Shown: positions 1-9,851, counted from the first letter of the stretch. The stretch: 64,000 nucleotides of DNA from Nitrospirota bacterium (GCA_016217675.1 JACRHC010000002.1:1-64000); one strand, 5' to 3'. Notes: generated from the letters alone by a model not told the origin. A program made the numbers and translations.

Positions 1-169
1 AGCAGCAACCATAACGGTCACGCTCGCCAATGAATTTGCAGAGGCTGACAATGACGTGTACCTGTCAGCGCTTTTTTATCTTGCCCTGGTGCTTTTCGTG
101 ATGAGCTTCATCACCCTGGCCATAGCCAAGTTCTTTCTGCTTAAGGCAGAGAGGAAGTATTCGCGATGA
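1..169 (+). CDS. pstC: Phosphate ABC transporter permease PstC, C-terminal end (partial)
   Basis: The reading frame is open from base 2 to the TGA at 167-169 and gives about 55 residues: a polar segment, then one hydrophobic membrane helix and a short basic tail ending in KYSR. The stop overlaps the ATG of the next gene, pstA, as ATGA. Position directly before pstA-pstB-phoU identifies it as the end of PstC, one of the two inner-membrane permeases of the high-affinity phosphate importer. The start and most of the gene lie outside the window, so the assignment rests mainly on operon order. Confidence 0.8.
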   Translation, partial: AATITVTLANEFAEADNDVYLSALFYLALVLFVMSFITLAIAKFFLLKAERKYSR

Positions 170-1005
170 CCAGAGAGCGGAAGAGAAGAATTGAAGGAAG
201 TATCGCGCTTGCCCTAAGCACCCTTGCTGCCATTCTGGGGCTCTTCTGGCTGGTCTTTATCCTCGGGGATGTGCTGGTGCATGGTCTGAAGGCGCTGAAC
301 CTCAGTCTGTTCCTGAACGATCCTTCCCCGCCCGGCACCGAGGGAGGAGGATTGAGGAATGCCTTTGTAGGACAGTTGATCATTACCATTTTTGCGACCC
401 TGATTGGCGTGCCGGTCGGCGTGCTCGGCGGGACCTTTCTGGCAGAGTATGCGCGGGGAAGAAAGATTGCAAGGATCATAAGCATTCTTTCGGACATTAT
501 GGTGAGTGTTCCGTCTATTGTCATCGGCACCTTTATCTATGCAATATTGGTAAGACCGCTCGGTCACTTTAACGGCTGGGCAGGGTCAGTTGCGCTTGCG
601 ATCATCATGATACCGGTAGTTCTGAGAACAACAGAGGATATGCTCTCGCTCGTGCCCTGGACCCTGCGCGAGGCTGCCTTTGCCCTGGGTGCTCCATATT
701 ATAAGGTGATCACCCAGGTCGTGTACCGCGGGGCAGCGACCGGTATCCTGACCGGCATTCTGCTTTCAATCGCGCGGGTGGCCGGGGAGACTGCGCCGCT
801 GCTCTTCACGTCATTCAATAATTCATTCTTCTCGCTGAACATGAAGCAGCCTATTTCATCGTTGACCGTTACCATATTTCAGTATGCCATGGGACCGTAT
901 GATATCTGGCATGAGCAGGCATGGGCAGCTGCCTTTGTGATCACGATTTTCATTCTGATCCTGACCATCACAGGAAGGCTTATCATCAAATGGAGGTACC
1001 GGTAG
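166..1005 (+). CDS. pstA: Phosphate ABC transporter permease PstA
   Basis: This 279-residue protein is the second membrane subunit of the PstSCAB phosphate importer in the inner membrane. It has about six hydrophobic segments. The permease signature loop that contacts the ATPase is visible around residues 165-205 ([18 protein letters not shown], then [18 protein letters not shown]). The ATG overlaps the pstC stop and the stop overlaps the GTG of pstB, so the genes are translationally coupled. Length and motifs are normal for the family. Confidence 0.95.
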   Translation: MTRERKRRIEGSIALALSTLAAILGLFWLVFILGDVLVHGLKALNLSLFLNDPSPPGTEGGGLRNAFVGQLIITIFATLIGVPVGVLGGTFLAEYARGRKIARIISILSDIMVSVPSIVIGTFIYAILVRPLGHFNGWAGSVALAIIMIPVVLRTTEDMLSLVPWTLREAAFALGAPYYKVITQVVYRGAATGILTGILLSIARVAGETAPLLFTSFNNSFFSLNMKQPISSLTVTIFQYAMGPYDIWHEQAWAAAFVITIFILILTITGRLIIKWRYR

Positions 1006-1769
1006 TGCTTGAGCAGATAGAACTGAGAGTAAAAGGACTGAACTTTTATTATTCCGGCGGGATTCATGCGCTGAAACAGATCAGTCTTCCGGTCTACAGC
1101 AATCAGGTAACAGCTCTGATCGGGCCGTCCGGCTGCGGAAAGACAACCCTCCTGAGGTGCTTTAACAGGATGCATGATCTCTATCCAGGCAACCGCTATG
1201 AGGGCGAGATCTATTTTGTGAAGGACAACATTCTTAGCCCTGATATGGACTTGATCAGCCTCAGGAGCCGTGTCGGCATGGTATTTCAGAAGCCGACTCC
1301 GTTTCCGATGAGCATATTCGATAATATCGCATACGGTCTGAAACTGAAAGGTATAAAAAAGCGGGCTGAACTCTCTGAGCGCGTAGAAAAGGCCCTTAGG
1401 CATGCCGCGCTCTGGGATGAAGCTAAGGACAAGCTCAACGCCAGTGCGTATGATCTTTCCGGAGGCCAGCAGCAGAGACTTGTTATCGCGAGAGCACTCG
1501 CTGTCAATCCGGAAGTGCTGCTCTTTGATGAGCCGACCTCTGCACTTGATCCTATATCCACTGCCAAGATTGAGGAACTCTTCGCAACACTCAAGAAGGA
1601 TGTTACAATCATCATTGTTACCCATAATATGCAACAGGCAGCACGTATCTCGGACTGGACCGGATTCATGATGTTAGGCGAACTGATTGAGTTCGGCAAG
1701 ACTGATAAGATCTTTACTGCTCCGTCCGAGAAACTGACTGAAGACTATGTTACCGGGAGGTTTGGCTAA
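1005..1769 (+). CDS. pstB: Phosphate ABC transporter ATP-binding protein PstB
   Basis: The 254-residue cytoplasmic ATPase powers phosphate import. Walker A (GPSGCGKTT) lies near residue 40, the Q-loop at [11 protein letters not shown], the ABC signature LSGGQQQR near 150 and Walker [12 protein letters not shown] just after; the family-typical CFNRMHDL segment is present. The start chosen is the GTG at 1005, which follows a GGAGG at 992-996 by eight bases and overlaps the pstA stop. An in-frame ATG at 990 and a longer extension to 921 are less likely because they run into pstA. The stop overlaps the ATG of phoU by one base. Confidence 0.95.
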   Translation: MLEQIELRVKGLNFYYSGGIHALKQISLPVYSNQVTALIGPSGCGKTTLLRCFNRMHDLYPGNRYEGEIYFVKDNILSPDMDLISLRSRVGMVFQKPTPFPMSIFDNIAYGLKLKGIKKRAELSERVEKALRHAALWDEAKDKLNASAYDLSGGQQQRLVIARALAVNPEVLLFDEPTSALDPISTAKIEELFATLKKDVTIIIVTHNMQQAARISDWTGFMMLGELIEFGKTDKIFTAPSEKLTEDYVTGRFG

Positions 1770-2434
1770 TGACTGTTTTTGACGAAGAACTGCAGCATCT
1801 GAAGGAGAAGCTGCTTAAAATGGGGTCTCTGGTTGAGGATGCAATCAAAAATTCAATTCATGCTTTGGTCGACAGGGACAATGCGCTTGCCCACAAGGTC
1901 ATAGATAATGATCGCCTGGTCAATACGCTTGACGTTGAGATAGACGAAGAGTCGATCCGCCTCATAGCGCTCAGGCAGCCGATGGCAACAGATCTGCGGT
2001 TTATTACCATGGCCATGAAGATAACGACTGACCTCGAACGCATGGGAGATTTTGCAGTGAACATCGCCGAAAGGGCCCTTGAACTTAATGAAGAGCCGGT
2101 ACTGAAACCCTACATTGATATACCGAAAATGCGCGAGATAGCCCAGGGCATGATACGCGATGCGCTGAATGCCTTTGTGAAGAAAGACAAACAGCTGGCG
2201 ATGGACGTGATCATGAGAGACGACCAGGTGGATGACCTCAAACGCGATGTCCTGGAGGAACTGGCTTTATTTATGGCAAAGGACCCTACTACGGTCTCGC
2301 GCGCCATGAAGGTGAGTTTTGTTGCGCAGTATCTTGAGCGCGTTGCTGACCATGCCACGAATATCGCCGAGATGGTGATCTATCTTGTTGAAGGCAAGAT
2401 CATCAGGCACATGGCACCGCCGACCGAACACTGA
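1769..2434 (+). CDS. phoU: Phosphate signalling/transport regulator PhoU
   Basis: This 221-residue all-helical protein carries two PhoU repeats of about 100 residues. Each has the metal-binding pattern of the family: RMGDFAVNIAERALEL in the first half and RVADHATNIAEMVIYLVEG at the end. PhoU restrains PstSCAB and keeps the PhoR kinase off when phosphate is plentiful. It closes the pst operon. A PhoB/PhoR-like pair lies about 9 kb downstream and is the likely partner, an inference from family knowledge. Signs of transfer or damage are absent. Confidence 0.95.
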   Translation: MTVFDEELQHLKEKLLKMGSLVEDAIKNSIHALVDRDNALAHKVIDNDRLVNTLDVEIDEESIRLIALRQPMATDLRFITMAMKITTDLERMGDFAVNIAERALELNEEPVLKPYIDIPKMREIAQGMIRDALNAFVKKDKQLAMDVIMRDDQVDDLKRDVLEELALFMAKDPTTVSRAMKVSFVAQYLERVADHATNIAEMVIYLVEGKIIRHMAPPTEH

Positions 2435-2450
2435 TGCTGCTGACATCATG

Positions 2451-2476
2451 CCCTGACGATCAGCTGGTCATCAGGG
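2451..2476. terminator. Imperfect palindrome between convergent phoU and proS, possible bidirectional terminator
   Basis: A 26-base near-perfect palindrome begins CCCTGACGATCAG and ends with its complement through TCAGGG, covering the proS stop codon. It sits between two convergent genes. There is only a weak T-rich run afterwards (CTCTTGTCTTTT on the plus side), so terminator function is plausible but not strong. Confidence 0.35.
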
Positions 2477-4145
2477 CTCTTGTCTTTTCAATGACCTCTT
2501 CAACTTTTACCCTTACTGCCTCTTTGGTCTTCCTGTCCTTGATCTCGACAAGGCCTTCCCTGAGGTTCTTTTCGCCTATAATGATCTGCACAGGAATCCC
2601 GATCAGATCAGCGTCTTTAAATTTCACGCCTGCCCGTTCGTCGCGGTCATCCATCAGCACTTCGATATAGTTTTTCTTCAGTTCATGATAGAGCTTCTCC
2701 GCTGTCTCGACAGTAGCCTTATCGTTCATGTTCAGCGGAATGAGCTCTACGTTAAAAGGCGCTATGCTCCGCGGCCAGATAATGCCGTCCTTGTCATTAT
2801 TCTGCTCAATAGCTGCTGCTGCAATGCGGGCAGGTCCTATGCCATAGCTTCCCATAATGATCGGTTTTTCATTGCCATGCTCATCAAGAAACACAGCTTT
2901 AAGGGCCTCTGAGTATTTGGTGCCGAGCTTGAAGATGTTGCCGATCTCGATAACGCGCTCAACATTGAGTCCGGCGCCGCATTTTGTGCATGCCTCCCCC
3001 TGTTTTGCAATATGGATATCATGCCATTCGGCAGTGAAATCCCTTTCAGCCTTAATGCCTTTTACATGATAGTGCTGTTTATTCGCGCCGCTGACATAGG
3101 TGCCTTCTTGCAGGCAGGTGTCACCTACGATCCGTAAATTCTGATGTCCCATCGGACCGATGAATCCGGCTTCAACGCCGAGGATCTCTTTCACTTCAAC
3201 TTTCTGCGCCGGTCTGTGCTGGCCTATGACCTTTGCCAGTTTCTTCTCATGAACCTCCTGATCTCCCCGTACAAGCGCGAGCACAGGGCCATTGTCAGAT
3301 ATCACCAGCACACTCTTGATGAAAAATTCAGGGGATAGTTTCAGGAAGGTTGTGACCTCGTGGATGGTCCTCTTTTCCGGAGTATGCACCTCTTCAGTCT
3401 GCCATTCTCTGTCCTCGGTCTTATGGGGGATGGAAAGGGCAAGCTCCACATTTGCCGAATAACCGCAGCCGGGGCAGAGCGCTACCTGGTCTTCCCCGGC
3501 AGGACTCGGCGCCATAAACTCGTGAGAGTACCCGCCTCCCATCATCCCCGGATCTGATTCGACCTGCATGAACCTCAGGCCGCAGCGGTTAAAGATCCTG
3601 TGGTATGCATCTGCATGAAGCTGATAGTTCCTGTCGAGGCCTTCTTCGTCAGCGTCAAAGCTGTAGCTGTCCTTCATGATGAATTCCCGCGTGCGCAGCA
3701 CGCCGCTCTTGGGCCGTGCCTCGTCCCTGAGTTTGGTCTGTATCTGGAACCAGACCTGGGGAAGATCGCGGTAAGAACGTATCTCCCGCGATGCAAGCCA
3801 GGTCATGATCTCCTCGTGGGTCATACCGAGGCAGAAGTCGCGTTCATTGCGGTCCTTGAGCCTGAACATCTCGCCGCCGATAATGTCCCAGCGGCCGGTC
3901 TGCTGCCAGATCTCTGCAGGATGGAGGATCGGCATGGATATCTCCTGTGCCTCTATTGCTTCCATCTCCTCTTTCAGGATCGCGTCTATTTTGTCCAAAA
4001 CCCTCCAGCCAAGCGGAAGAAATATATAGAGACCTGAGGCAAGCTGCCGCACATAACCGGCACGGAGCATGAGAATGTGGCTGATGGCTTCAGCATCAGC
4101 AGGGGCCTCCCTCAGTGTCGGTATGAACATCTTCGAAAATCGCAT
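2460..4145 (-). CDS. proS: Prolyl-tRNA synthetase ProS
   Basis: The 561-residue class II synthetase charges tRNA-Pro in the cytoplasm. Motif 1 is in the N-terminal part (LASGLYIFLPLGWRVLDKI), motif 2 contains TKLRDEARPKSGVLRTREF, and motif 3 contains GSYGIGPARI near residue 440. An editing (YbaK-like) insertion occupies roughly 230-390, and the C-terminal anticodon-binding domain starts near 465. This is the bacterial-type (E. coli-like) architecture of normal length. A GGAGG stands just upstream of the ATG on the minus strand, so this mRNA has a normal leader. The gene converges with phoU. Confidence 0.97.
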   Translation of the reverse strand: MRFSKMFIPTLREAPADAEAISHILMLRAGYVRQLASGLYIFLPLGWRVLDKIDAILKEEMEAIEAQEISMPILHPAEIWQQTGRWDIIGGEMFRLKDRNERDFCLGMTHEEIMTWLASREIRSYRDLPQVWFQIQTKLRDEARPKSGVLRTREFIMKDSYSFDADEEGLDRNYQLHADAYHRIFNRCGLRFMQVESDPGMMGGGYSHEFMAPSPAGEDQVALCPGCGYSANVELALSIPHKTEDREWQTEEVHTPEKRTIHEVTTFLKLSPEFFIKSVLVISDNGPVLALVRGDQEVHEKKLAKVIGQHRPAQKVEVKEILGVEAGFIGPMGHQNLRIVGDTCLQEGTYVSGANKQHYHVKGIKAERDFTAEWHDIHIAKQGEACTKCGAGLNVERVIEIGNIFKLGTKYSEALKAVFLDEHGNEKPIIMGSYGIGPARIAAAAIEQNNDKDGIIWPRSIAPFNVELIPLNMNDKATVETAEKLYHELKKNYIEVLMDDRDERAGVKFKDADLIGIPVQIIIGEKNLREGLVEIKDRKTKEAVRVKVEEVIEKTRALMTS

Positions 4146-4232
4146 TATATCCTCCAGGAAAAAAAGAATGGATTAGACTAATCGTACAATCAGCGTTGAG
4201 TCAATGCAGTCAGCAGAGCCGGGACAGGCCGG

Positions 4233-4748
4233 TTATTTGATCTTTCTGCCGTCAAACGGGCAGTGTTTCCACCTGAGATCGAGTTTTTTTCCGCAAAACT
4301 CGCAGGTCTTCTCACTTACCATGCCGGCATTAAGATCGACTGCCTTGCCGTCAGAAAGGATGCCCTTTACATAGGAGAGCACCACAAATATCCGCTCATT
4401 GTTGTCATTGGGGTCTATTGAATTCATGAAAAAACCGAGTCTGTCAAGATGAAAACTGTGTGAATACCCCTCAATGACTTCATTGTCCATAAAGGTTACG
4501 GATATCCTGCGCTCTGCCGGCTGCTTCCCTGATCCGGACTTCTCAGGAGGCCGGTTGTGCGGCGCCTTGCTGCCCTCAAGCGTTTTTACAAAAAAGACGG
4601 CCTTGAGGTCATCCACAAGCACCTCGGCAATAACGTCGGGTGCATTGTCAACGGTCATATGGAACGTATTCCTGAACGGAAGAAAGTCTCCGGTCGTACC
4701 CTTGATCATGGAGCCGTCCTTCTTTTTTGCAACGATCTTTGTCAGCAT
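4233..4748 (-). CDS. Conserved protein of unknown function with C-terminal zinc ribbon
   Basis: The 171-residue soluble protein is not one I can name. Residues 1-60 form a beta-rich segment (GTTGDFLPFRNTFHM, then VDDLKAVFFVKTLEG); residues 80-135 form a second one (ISVTFMDNEVIEGYSH, then NERIFVVLSYVK) resembling uncharacterised domains attached to response regulators in delta-proteobacteria and Nitrospirota. The end is a four-cysteine-type ribbon, CEFCGKKL followed by HCPFDG. It lacks a signal peptide and membrane helices. It is transcribed divergently from greA and in the same direction as proS, 88 bases upstream of it. A regulatory or adaptor role is only a guess. Confidence 0.75.
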   Translation of the reverse strand: MLTKIVAKKKDGSMIKGTTGDFLPFRNTFHMTVDNAPDVIAEVLVDDLKAVFFVKTLEGSKAPHNRPPEKSGSGKQPAERRISVTFMDNEVIEGYSHSFHLDRLGFFMNSIDPNDNNERIFVVLSYVKGILSDGKAVDLNAGMVSEKTCEFCGKKLDLRWKHCPFDGRKIK

Positions 4749-4898
4749 GGTTCCCTCCGCATTCTGATATGGTCTCTGTACGTTAAAGATTAGTATATGC
4801 CGGCTCTCAATTCAAGCAGAAACTGAGCAGATGAATCTTTAAAAAAAGAAGTCGACATGGTAGAGTATAGCTGATTTTCTGATAAGGAGCCACGAAAC

Positions 4899-5372
4899 GT
4901 GCAAAGAGTCCCTTTAACACCAGACGGATACCGGAAACTGCAGGCTGAACTTGAGCGGCTGATGAAGGTGGAGAGACCGCAGAACATACAGGCGATAGCA
5001 GAGGCTCGCGCTCATGGCGATCTCTCTGAAAATGCTGAATATCATGCAGCAAAGGAGCAGCAGTCATTTATTGCAGGAAGGATACAGGAACTGCAGGGAA
5101 AAATAGCCATGGCGCAGGTGATCGACCCCGCGACCATAAAGCAGTCGAACGTTGCGTTTGGAGCAAAGGTGAAGGTCCTTGACGTGGAGGCCGACACGGA
5201 ATACGTTTTCATCCTCGTCGGCACTGAAGAGGCTGACGTGAAGCAGGGCAAAATATCCCTCAGTTCTCCTGTCGGGAGGGCGCTTATCGGAAAGGATGTC
5301 GGTGATACTGCCACGATCAAGGCCCCTGCCAGAACCATAGAATATGAGATATTAGAGATTACCTTTGAGTAG
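4899..5372 (+). CDS. greA: Transcription elongation factor GreA
   Basis: The 157-residue factor stimulates transcript cleavage by backtracked RNA polymerase. The N-terminal coiled coil carries the acidic tip GDLSENAEYHAAKE near residues 42-55, and the C-terminal FKBP-like domain contains SSPVGRALIGKDVGD. Length matches the family. The start is a GTG with an AAGGAG at 4884-4889, nine bases upstream. It is the first gene of a tight cluster; its stop overlaps the start of pyrK. Confidence 0.97.
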   Translation: MQRVPLTPDGYRKLQAELERLMKVERPQNIQAIAEARAHGDLSENAEYHAAKEQQSFIAGRIQELQGKIAMAQVIDPATIKQSNVAFGAKVKVLDVEADTEYVFILVGTEEADVKQGKISLSSPVGRALIGKDVGDTATIKAPARTIEYEILEITFE

Positions 5373-6135
5373 ATATTTCAAGGCGGAAATTCGGGAAAAT
5401 CGTCCGGTCCATACAGTCCATAACCTCTTAACGCTTAACGTGCCTCTCAGCATGCCTGAGCCCAGGCCGGGCCAGTTTTTTATGGTCGAAGTGAATAAGG
5501 GGACTGACCCTCTGCTCAAGCGGGCCTTCAGCCTTTTCAGAAAAACAGCGCAGGGAGTCCAGATACTGTATCGGATAAGGGGGAAGGGCACTGAGATCCT
5601 GAAGGATATGAAAGAGGGATCAGAGATAGAGGTACTTGGCCCACTGGGGACATGCTATCCGCTTCCTTCGGGTGATACGATACCTCTTATTATTGCCGGC
5701 GGCATCGGTATTGCCTCGGTATTTTCTCTGGTTGAGCAGCTATCAGGCCGGGCAACTGTTTTTTATGGTGCGCGGACAAAAAATGATCTCCTCATGCATA
5801 AGGAACTGAAGGGATTTGCAAAAGAGATTCTGGTCAGTACGGATGACGGTTCAGCCGGGCAGAAAGGTACCATAGCTGATTCCTTATCTGCTTTTTTGTC
5901 CAGGCCCCAATCCCCAACCCCCAAATACCGCATCTATGCCTGTGGTCCACATCCGCTGCTTAAGATAGTCTCGGAAATAGCCAGGGAGTTTAAGATATCA
6001 GCTAACATCTCTATGGAGGAGCATATGGCATGTGGTATCGGTGCATGCCTTGGGTGTGTTGTCAGGACCCGCGACGGGTACACAAGGGTCTGCAAGGAAG
6101 GGCCGGTATTTGAGGCCAGGGAGATAGTCTGGTGA
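5365..6135 (+). CDS. pyrK: Dihydroorotate dehydrogenase B, electron transfer subunit PyrK
   Basis: This 256-residue FAD and [2Fe-2S] protein takes electrons from the PyrD subunit and passes them to NAD+, in pyrimidine synthesis. The FAD-binding region is at residues 1-100 ([16 protein letters not shown]), the NAD-binding region follows ([16 protein letters not shown]), and the cluster ligands are [11 protein letters not shown] plus RVC near 220-240. The start is a TTG that overlaps the greA stop; the next in-frame Met falls inside conserved sequence, so TTG is preferred. The stop overlaps pyrD by four bases. Confidence 0.93.
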   Translation: MSRYFKAEIRENRPVHTVHNLLTLNVPLSMPEPRPGQFFMVEVNKGTDPLLKRAFSLFRKTAQGVQILYRIRGKGTEILKDMKEGSEIEVLGPLGTCYPLPSGDTIPLIIAGGIGIASVFSLVEQLSGRATVFYGARTKNDLLMHKELKGFAKEILVSTDDGSAGQKGTIADSLSAFLSRPQSPTPKYRIYACGPHPLLKIVSEIAREFKISANISMEEHMACGIGACLGCVVRTRDGYTRVCKEGPVFEAREIVW

Positions 6136-7049
6136 CCATGGATCTTAGCGTCAGGATTGGCAGCCTTGAACTGAAAAATCCGGTCATGACTGCGTCAGGC
6201 ACTTTCGGATACGGAGAAGAGTATGCTGAATTTCTTGACCTGAGCAGGCTGGGCGCTGTTGTGGTAAAAGGTCTTTCGCTTTTACCGAAAGAAGGCAATC
6301 CTCCTCCGCGTATTGTTGAAACTGCATCGGGTATGCTCAACGCCATTGGGCTCCAGAATATCGGCATTCAACGGTTTATTGATGAGAAGATCCCCTTTCT
6401 CAGAACCTATGATACAAAGGTGATCGTCAATTTCTTCGGAGACTCGATCGATGAATATGTGGCTGCAGCAGAAAGGCTGAGTTCTGTTGAGGGCATCCAC
6501 GGGCTGGAGATGAACATCTCCTGTCCGAACAAGCAGGCCGGATGGTGCATCTTCGGCACTGACCCCAGGGTGACTGCGCAGGTGGTCAGCGCAGTCAGAA
6601 AAGCAACTCCGCTGCCACTCATCGTGAAGCTTTCTCCGAATGTCACTGATATTTCTCTGATGGCAAAGGTCGCCGAGGAGGCGGGTGCTGACGCTCTTTC
6701 TGTTATAAATACCCTGACAGGCATGGTGATCGATATCAAAACACGTAAGCCGAAGCTTGCCAACAGGACCGGCGGGCTTTCAGGTCCTGCGATCAAGCCG
6801 GTGGCCGTCCGTATGGTATACGAGGTTTTTAAGGCGGTCAAGGTCCCGGTTATCGGCATGGGAGGAATCATGCATCCCGATGATGCGATTGAGTTCCTGC
6901 TGGCAGGTGCAACAGCTGTTGCGGTCGGCACCGCAAATTTTGTGAACCCCAGGGCAACAATTGACATACTTGATGGTATAATGGCGTATATGAAGGACGA
7001 GAAGGTGGAAGATATAAACCTTTTAAGAGGAGCCGCTCATGCAATCTAA
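6132..7049 (+). CDS. pyrD: Dihydroorotate dehydrogenase B, catalytic subunit PyrD
   Basis: The 305-residue TIM-barrel flavoprotein oxidises dihydroorotate to orotate. [10 protein letters not shown] contains the class 1 catalytic cysteine and two substrate-binding asparagines; [12 protein letters not shown] near the N terminus, NTLTGMVID and GMGGI are FMN/phosphate-binding elements. The companion PyrK makes it class 1B (NAD-dependent). The GTG at 6132 has AGGGAG nine bases upstream and overlaps pyrK; an ATG two codons later is the alternative. It overlaps the next gene by 11 bases. Confidence 0.95.
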   Translation: MTMDLSVRIGSLELKNPVMTASGTFGYGEEYAEFLDLSRLGAVVVKGLSLLPKEGNPPPRIVETASGMLNAIGLQNIGIQRFIDEKIPFLRTYDTKVIVNFFGDSIDEYVAAAERLSSVEGIHGLEMNISCPNKQAGWCIFGTDPRVTAQVVSAVRKATPLPLIVKLSPNVTDISLMAKVAEEAGADALSVINTLTGMVIDIKTRKPKLANRTGGLSGPAIKPVAVRMVYEVFKAVKVPVIGMGGIMHPDDAIEFLLAGATAVAVGTANFVNPRATIDILDGIMAYMKDEKVEDINLLRGAAHAI

Positions 7050-7845
7050 TCCGGTTATAACGCTTACAACGGACTTTGGGCTCAATGACCCTTTTGTAGG
7101 AGTCATGAAGGGGGCAATACTCAGCATCAACCCCTCGGCAAACGTCATTGACCTCAGCCACGGTATTGCATCCCATGATATCAGGGAGGCGGCTTTTACG
7201 CTCGGCATGAACTACAAGTTCTTTCCTGAACGGACCTGCCACGTGGTTGTTGTAGATCCTGGTGTGGGTTCGCGGAGGCGGCCGCTCCTGGTGGTCACAG
7301 AACGGCAGTATTTCATCGGGCCTGATAACGGCGTCTTCTCCTACATATATAAGCTGGAAGCGCGGACGCTCCAGGTGATCCATATCACAGCAGACCACTA
7401 TTTCCTTAAATCGAAGAGCTCTACGTTCCAGGGAAGGGATGTTTTTGCCCCTGTTGCCGCGTGGCTTTCAGGCGGTAAGAACGTTCAGAACTTCGGGGAA
7501 GTCATCACTGATTATCTTTCTATCGATCTTCAGATACCGGCTCTGGGCAAGGGCGCCATAAAAGGCGAGATTATTCACGTCGACAAATTCGGCAATGCCA
7601 CGACGAATATCAGCCAGACAGAGATCGATGCACTTATCAGCCAGAATCCCGGGGCACCGCTAAGGGTATTGCTCGCTGGTAAAGAGGTTCCCATGAAGAT
7701 GTATTATGGCGAGGCGCTGGACAAGGAACTCCATTCCGTGATCAACAGTTCGGAATATGTCGAGTTCTTTGTGAACCGGGGCAGTGCTGCACAGCTGTTC
7801 AACATCACGATCGGCAACACGGTCGAGATACAAAATACTCCGTAA
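7039..7845 (+). CDS. SAM hydrolase / SAM hydroxide adenosyltransferase (DUF62 family)
   Basis: The 268-residue protein belongs to the fluorinase/duf62 family, whose bacterial members split S-adenosylmethionine to adenosine and methionine using water. Visible motifs are [18 protein letters not shown] at the N terminus, [11 protein letters not shown] and IGPDNGVFS in the first domain, and [16 protein letters not shown] at the start of the C-terminal beta domain; the Asp-Arg-His set expected of the hydroxide type is plausible from VDPGVGSRR. An AGAGGAG precedes the ATG. It overlaps pyrD, hence a likely operon with it. The physiological purpose of the family is uncertain. Confidence 0.88.
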   Translation: MQSNPVITLTTDFGLNDPFVGVMKGAILSINPSANVIDLSHGIASHDIREAAFTLGMNYKFFPERTCHVVVVDPGVGSRRRPLLVVTERQYFIGPDNGVFSYIYKLEARTLQVIHITADHYFLKSKSSTFQGRDVFAPVAAWLSGGKNVQNFGEVITDYLSIDLQIPALGKGAIKGEIIHVDKFGNATTNISQTEIDALISQNPGAPLRVLLAGKEVPMKMYYGEALDKELHSVINSSEYVEFFVNRGSAAQLFNITIGNTVEIQNTP

Positions 7846-7882
7846 TTCCCTCTGCGCTATTTGGGCCGCTCATTTATCTGAT

Positions 7883-7913
7883 AATACTTGACAGATTTAA
7901 TAGACTTTTATAA
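7883..7913 (+). promoter_or_regulatory. Possible promoter/Rrf2 operator of the Fe-S cluster operon
   Basis: Just upstream of the Rrf2 gene is ATACTTGACA, then an A/T-rich centre and GACTTTTATAAGG. It includes a perfect TTGACA at 7888-7893, and the GAC ... GTC-like half sites bounded by ATA/TAT resemble the type 1 IscR box. The -10 is not clear because TATAAG stands only 15 bases after the TTGACA. Self-regulation by the encoded regulator is inferred from the family. Confidence 0.35.
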
Positions 7914-7921
7914 GGTAAAGC

Positions 7922-8401
7922 ATGCTTAGATTGTCGACAAAAGGGCAGTATGGTGTGCGTGCGATGTATGAGATCGCACGTGCGGGAAGCGTCGGCCCGG
8001 TAACGATAAAACAGATCTCCGAACGGCAGGCGGTCTCTGTCTCGTATCTCGAGCAGATCCTGAACATACTTCGCAAATCCGGAATCATCCAGAGTGTGAA
8101 GGGGCCTGGCGGAGGCTACATCCTTTCCCGGGGGCCGGAGAAGATCAGCATCGGCGAGATCCTCAGAGAACTGGAAGGGCCTGTGGCGATCACCTCCTGT
8201 CTTGATCCGGCTGAGGGCTGCATCAGGGTTGACAGTTGTGTAACGCACCTTCTCTGGAAATCTCTTGGCGAGAATATCGAGCGGTTCCTTGACGGCATGT
8301 CCCTTAAGGACCTTCTATCGGGTGACCAGCTCATGACGATACCGAAGAGGCCGAGGAAAGCCAGACAGGGAAAGGCATCAGGGCTGTCTGACAGGTTATG
8401 A
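7922..8401 (+). CDS. iscR: Rrf2-family Fe-S sensing transcriptional regulator (IscR-like)
   Basis: The 159-residue regulator has an N-terminal winged helix (LSTKGQYGVRAMYEIA, then SVSYLEQILNILRKSG and the wing KGPGGGYIL). Three cysteines spaced C-x6-C-x5-C at residues of about 98-112 match the cluster-binding loop of IscR-like proteins, so it probably senses Fe-S status. It heads a run iscR-tusA-like-nifS-nifU and overlaps the next gene by four bases, which fits a regulator controlling its own Fe-S assembly operon. CymR-type cysteine regulators lack these cysteines. Confidence 0.88.
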   Translation: MLRLSTKGQYGVRAMYEIARAGSVGPVTIKQISERQAVSVSYLEQILNILRKSGIIQSVKGPGGGYILSRGPEKISIGEILRELEGPVAITSCLDPAEGCIRVDSCVTHLLWKSLGENIERFLDGMSLKDLLSGDQLMTIPKRPRKARQGKASGLSDRL

Positions 8402-8649
8402 AATTTGTTCAGAACGTAAAGCCTGATGTCACTACTGACATTGTATATATGATGTGCCCCATGCATCTGCTGAAGCTTGAGGAACAGATGAAAGAGCTTG
8501 AGCCAGGTCAGATACTCGAGATCATGACAGACTATGACGGCGCGCTCGAGGATATTCCTGACTGGTGTAAAAAGACGAACAATGAATTTCTGGGAATAGA
8601 CGAGACACCTGATTTCTTTAAATTTTATATTAAGAAGGGCACGAGGTGA
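8398..8649 (+). CDS. TusA-like sulfurtransferase
   Basis: This 83-residue protein has the TusA/SirA fold signature: a Cys-Pro motif (MMCPMHLLKLEEQMKEL near residue 20), then GQILEIMTD and DIPDWCKKTNNEFLG. Proteins of this family carry persulfide sulfur on the CP cysteine between a cysteine desulfurase and acceptors. Here it overlaps the regulator and directly precedes the desulfurase gene, so it is the likely sulfur acceptor. CPM replaces the more usual CPxP. A second cysteine (DWC) is conserved in many relatives. Confidence 0.82.
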   Translation: MKFVQNVKPDVTTDIVYMMCPMHLLKLEEQMKELEPGQILEIMTDYDGALEDIPDWCKKTNNEFLGIDETPDFFKFYIKKGTR

Positions 8650-8651
8650 TC

Positions 8652-9851
8652 ATGAAGAAATACTATGTTGACCATGTTGCTACAAACCCGCTTCATCCGG
8701 ACGTGCTTAAGGCGATGATGCCGTATTTCACCGAGGAGTTCGGCAACCCCCTCAGCGTCTATGAGTATGGTATGAAGGCGAAGGCGGCTATTGAGTCTGC
8801 GCGTGAGCAGGTCGCCGGGCTGGTCAATGCGAAGCCTGCTGAAATTATCTTTACGGCAAGCGGAGCTGAGGCGAACAACTTTGCCTTAAGGGGCATTGCC
8901 CTGGCGCGGCAGAATGAAGGCAAGCATCTGCTCGTGTCGAGGATGGAACATCATTCCGTGCTCAATGCTGCCAGGTTTCTGGAAAAGAGCGGTTTTACCG
9001 TGACCTATCTGCCTGTTGACAAACAGGGATTTGTAGCCCCGGAGACCGTGAAGAAGATGATAACAAAAGAGACGACACTGATCTCTGTTACCCATGCAAG
9101 CAGCGAGGTCGGCACGATCGAACCGATACAGGAAATCGTTGCGATCGCGAAAGAACGCAATATCTCTGTTCATACGGATGCTGTTGCGACAACCGGAAAT
9201 ATCCCGGTCGACATGCCCGATCTTGGCGTTGACGTCATGAGTATGGCCGCACATCAGTTCTATGGACCAAAAGGCGCTGGAGCGCTCGTGGTGAAACAGG
9301 GTACTCGTATTGTGCCGCTCATTTATGGCGGTATTCAGGAGTCCGGCAGGCGGGCAGGCACAGAGAATGTTCCGGCCATTGTCGGCATGGGAAAGGCGGC
9401 TGAACTTGCGAAGGCAGAACTGCAGGAAAGGATGGCCTATCTCAGACCTCTCCGGGATAAGATCATTGATGCCATGGCGAATGTCGAGAGGGTTTATTTG
9501 ACCGGTGACAGGAACAACAGGCTCCCGGCGCATGCGAGCTTCTGCGCAGAATATATTGAAGGTGAGGCGATGCTCCTCCTGCTGGCAGCGAAGGGCATCT
9601 TTTCAGCCAGCGGTTCTGCCTGCTCTTCAAAGGCGCTGAAGGCTTCGCCAGTACTGCTTTCAATGGGCATACCGTCAGGTCTTGCCCAGGGGTCGATCGT
9701 TTTCAGTCTTGGCATGGGCAATACCCCTGAAGATATTGACTATATTGCAGCAGAGTTTCCGGCAGTAATTAAAAGACTCAGAGAAATCTCTCCCTATTCC
9801 CAGGGGTGGGGAGATAAAGAGGAAGGTGGATCATGTACAGCGACAAAGTAA
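8652..9851 (+). CDS. nifS: Cysteine desulfurase (NifS/IscS family)
   Basis: The 399-residue PLP enzyme converts cysteine to alanine and makes a persulfide for Fe-S assembly. The N terminus YYVDHVATNPLHPDV is typical; TASGAEANNFAL binds PLP phosphate, SVTHASSEVGTIEPI and the lysine in MAAHQFYGPKGAGAL follow, and the sulfur-carrying cysteine is in SGSACSSKAL near 325. The ATG at 8652 is preferred (GAGG upstream); a GTG at 8646 overlaps the previous stop. NifS-type is suggested by the NifU-like scaffold next door, but IscS is not excluded. Confidence 0.93.
   Translation: MKKYYVDHVATNPLHPDVLKAMMPYFTEEFGNPLSVYEYGMKAKAAIESAREQVAGLVNAKPAEIIFTASGAEANNFALRGIALARQNEGKHLLVSRMEHHSVLNAARFLEKSGFTVTYLPVDKQGFVAPETVKKMITKETTLISVTHASSEVGTIEPIQEIVAIAKERNISVHTDAVATTGNIPVDMPDLGVDVMSMAAHQFYGPKGAGALVVKQGTRIVPLIYGGIQESGRRAGTENVPAIVGMGKAAELAKAELQERMAYLRPLRDKIIDAMANVERVYLTGDRNNRLPAHASFCAEYIEGEAMLLLLAAKGIFSASGSACSSKALKASPVLLSMGIPSGLAQGSIVFSLGMGNTPEDIDYIAAEFPAVIKRLREISPYSQGWGDKEEGGSCTATK

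Noticed and set aside
3600-4037. A 145-residue plus-strand frame inside proS
   Set aside because: It is antisense to a strongly conserved synthetase and shows no family motifs or ribosome site.
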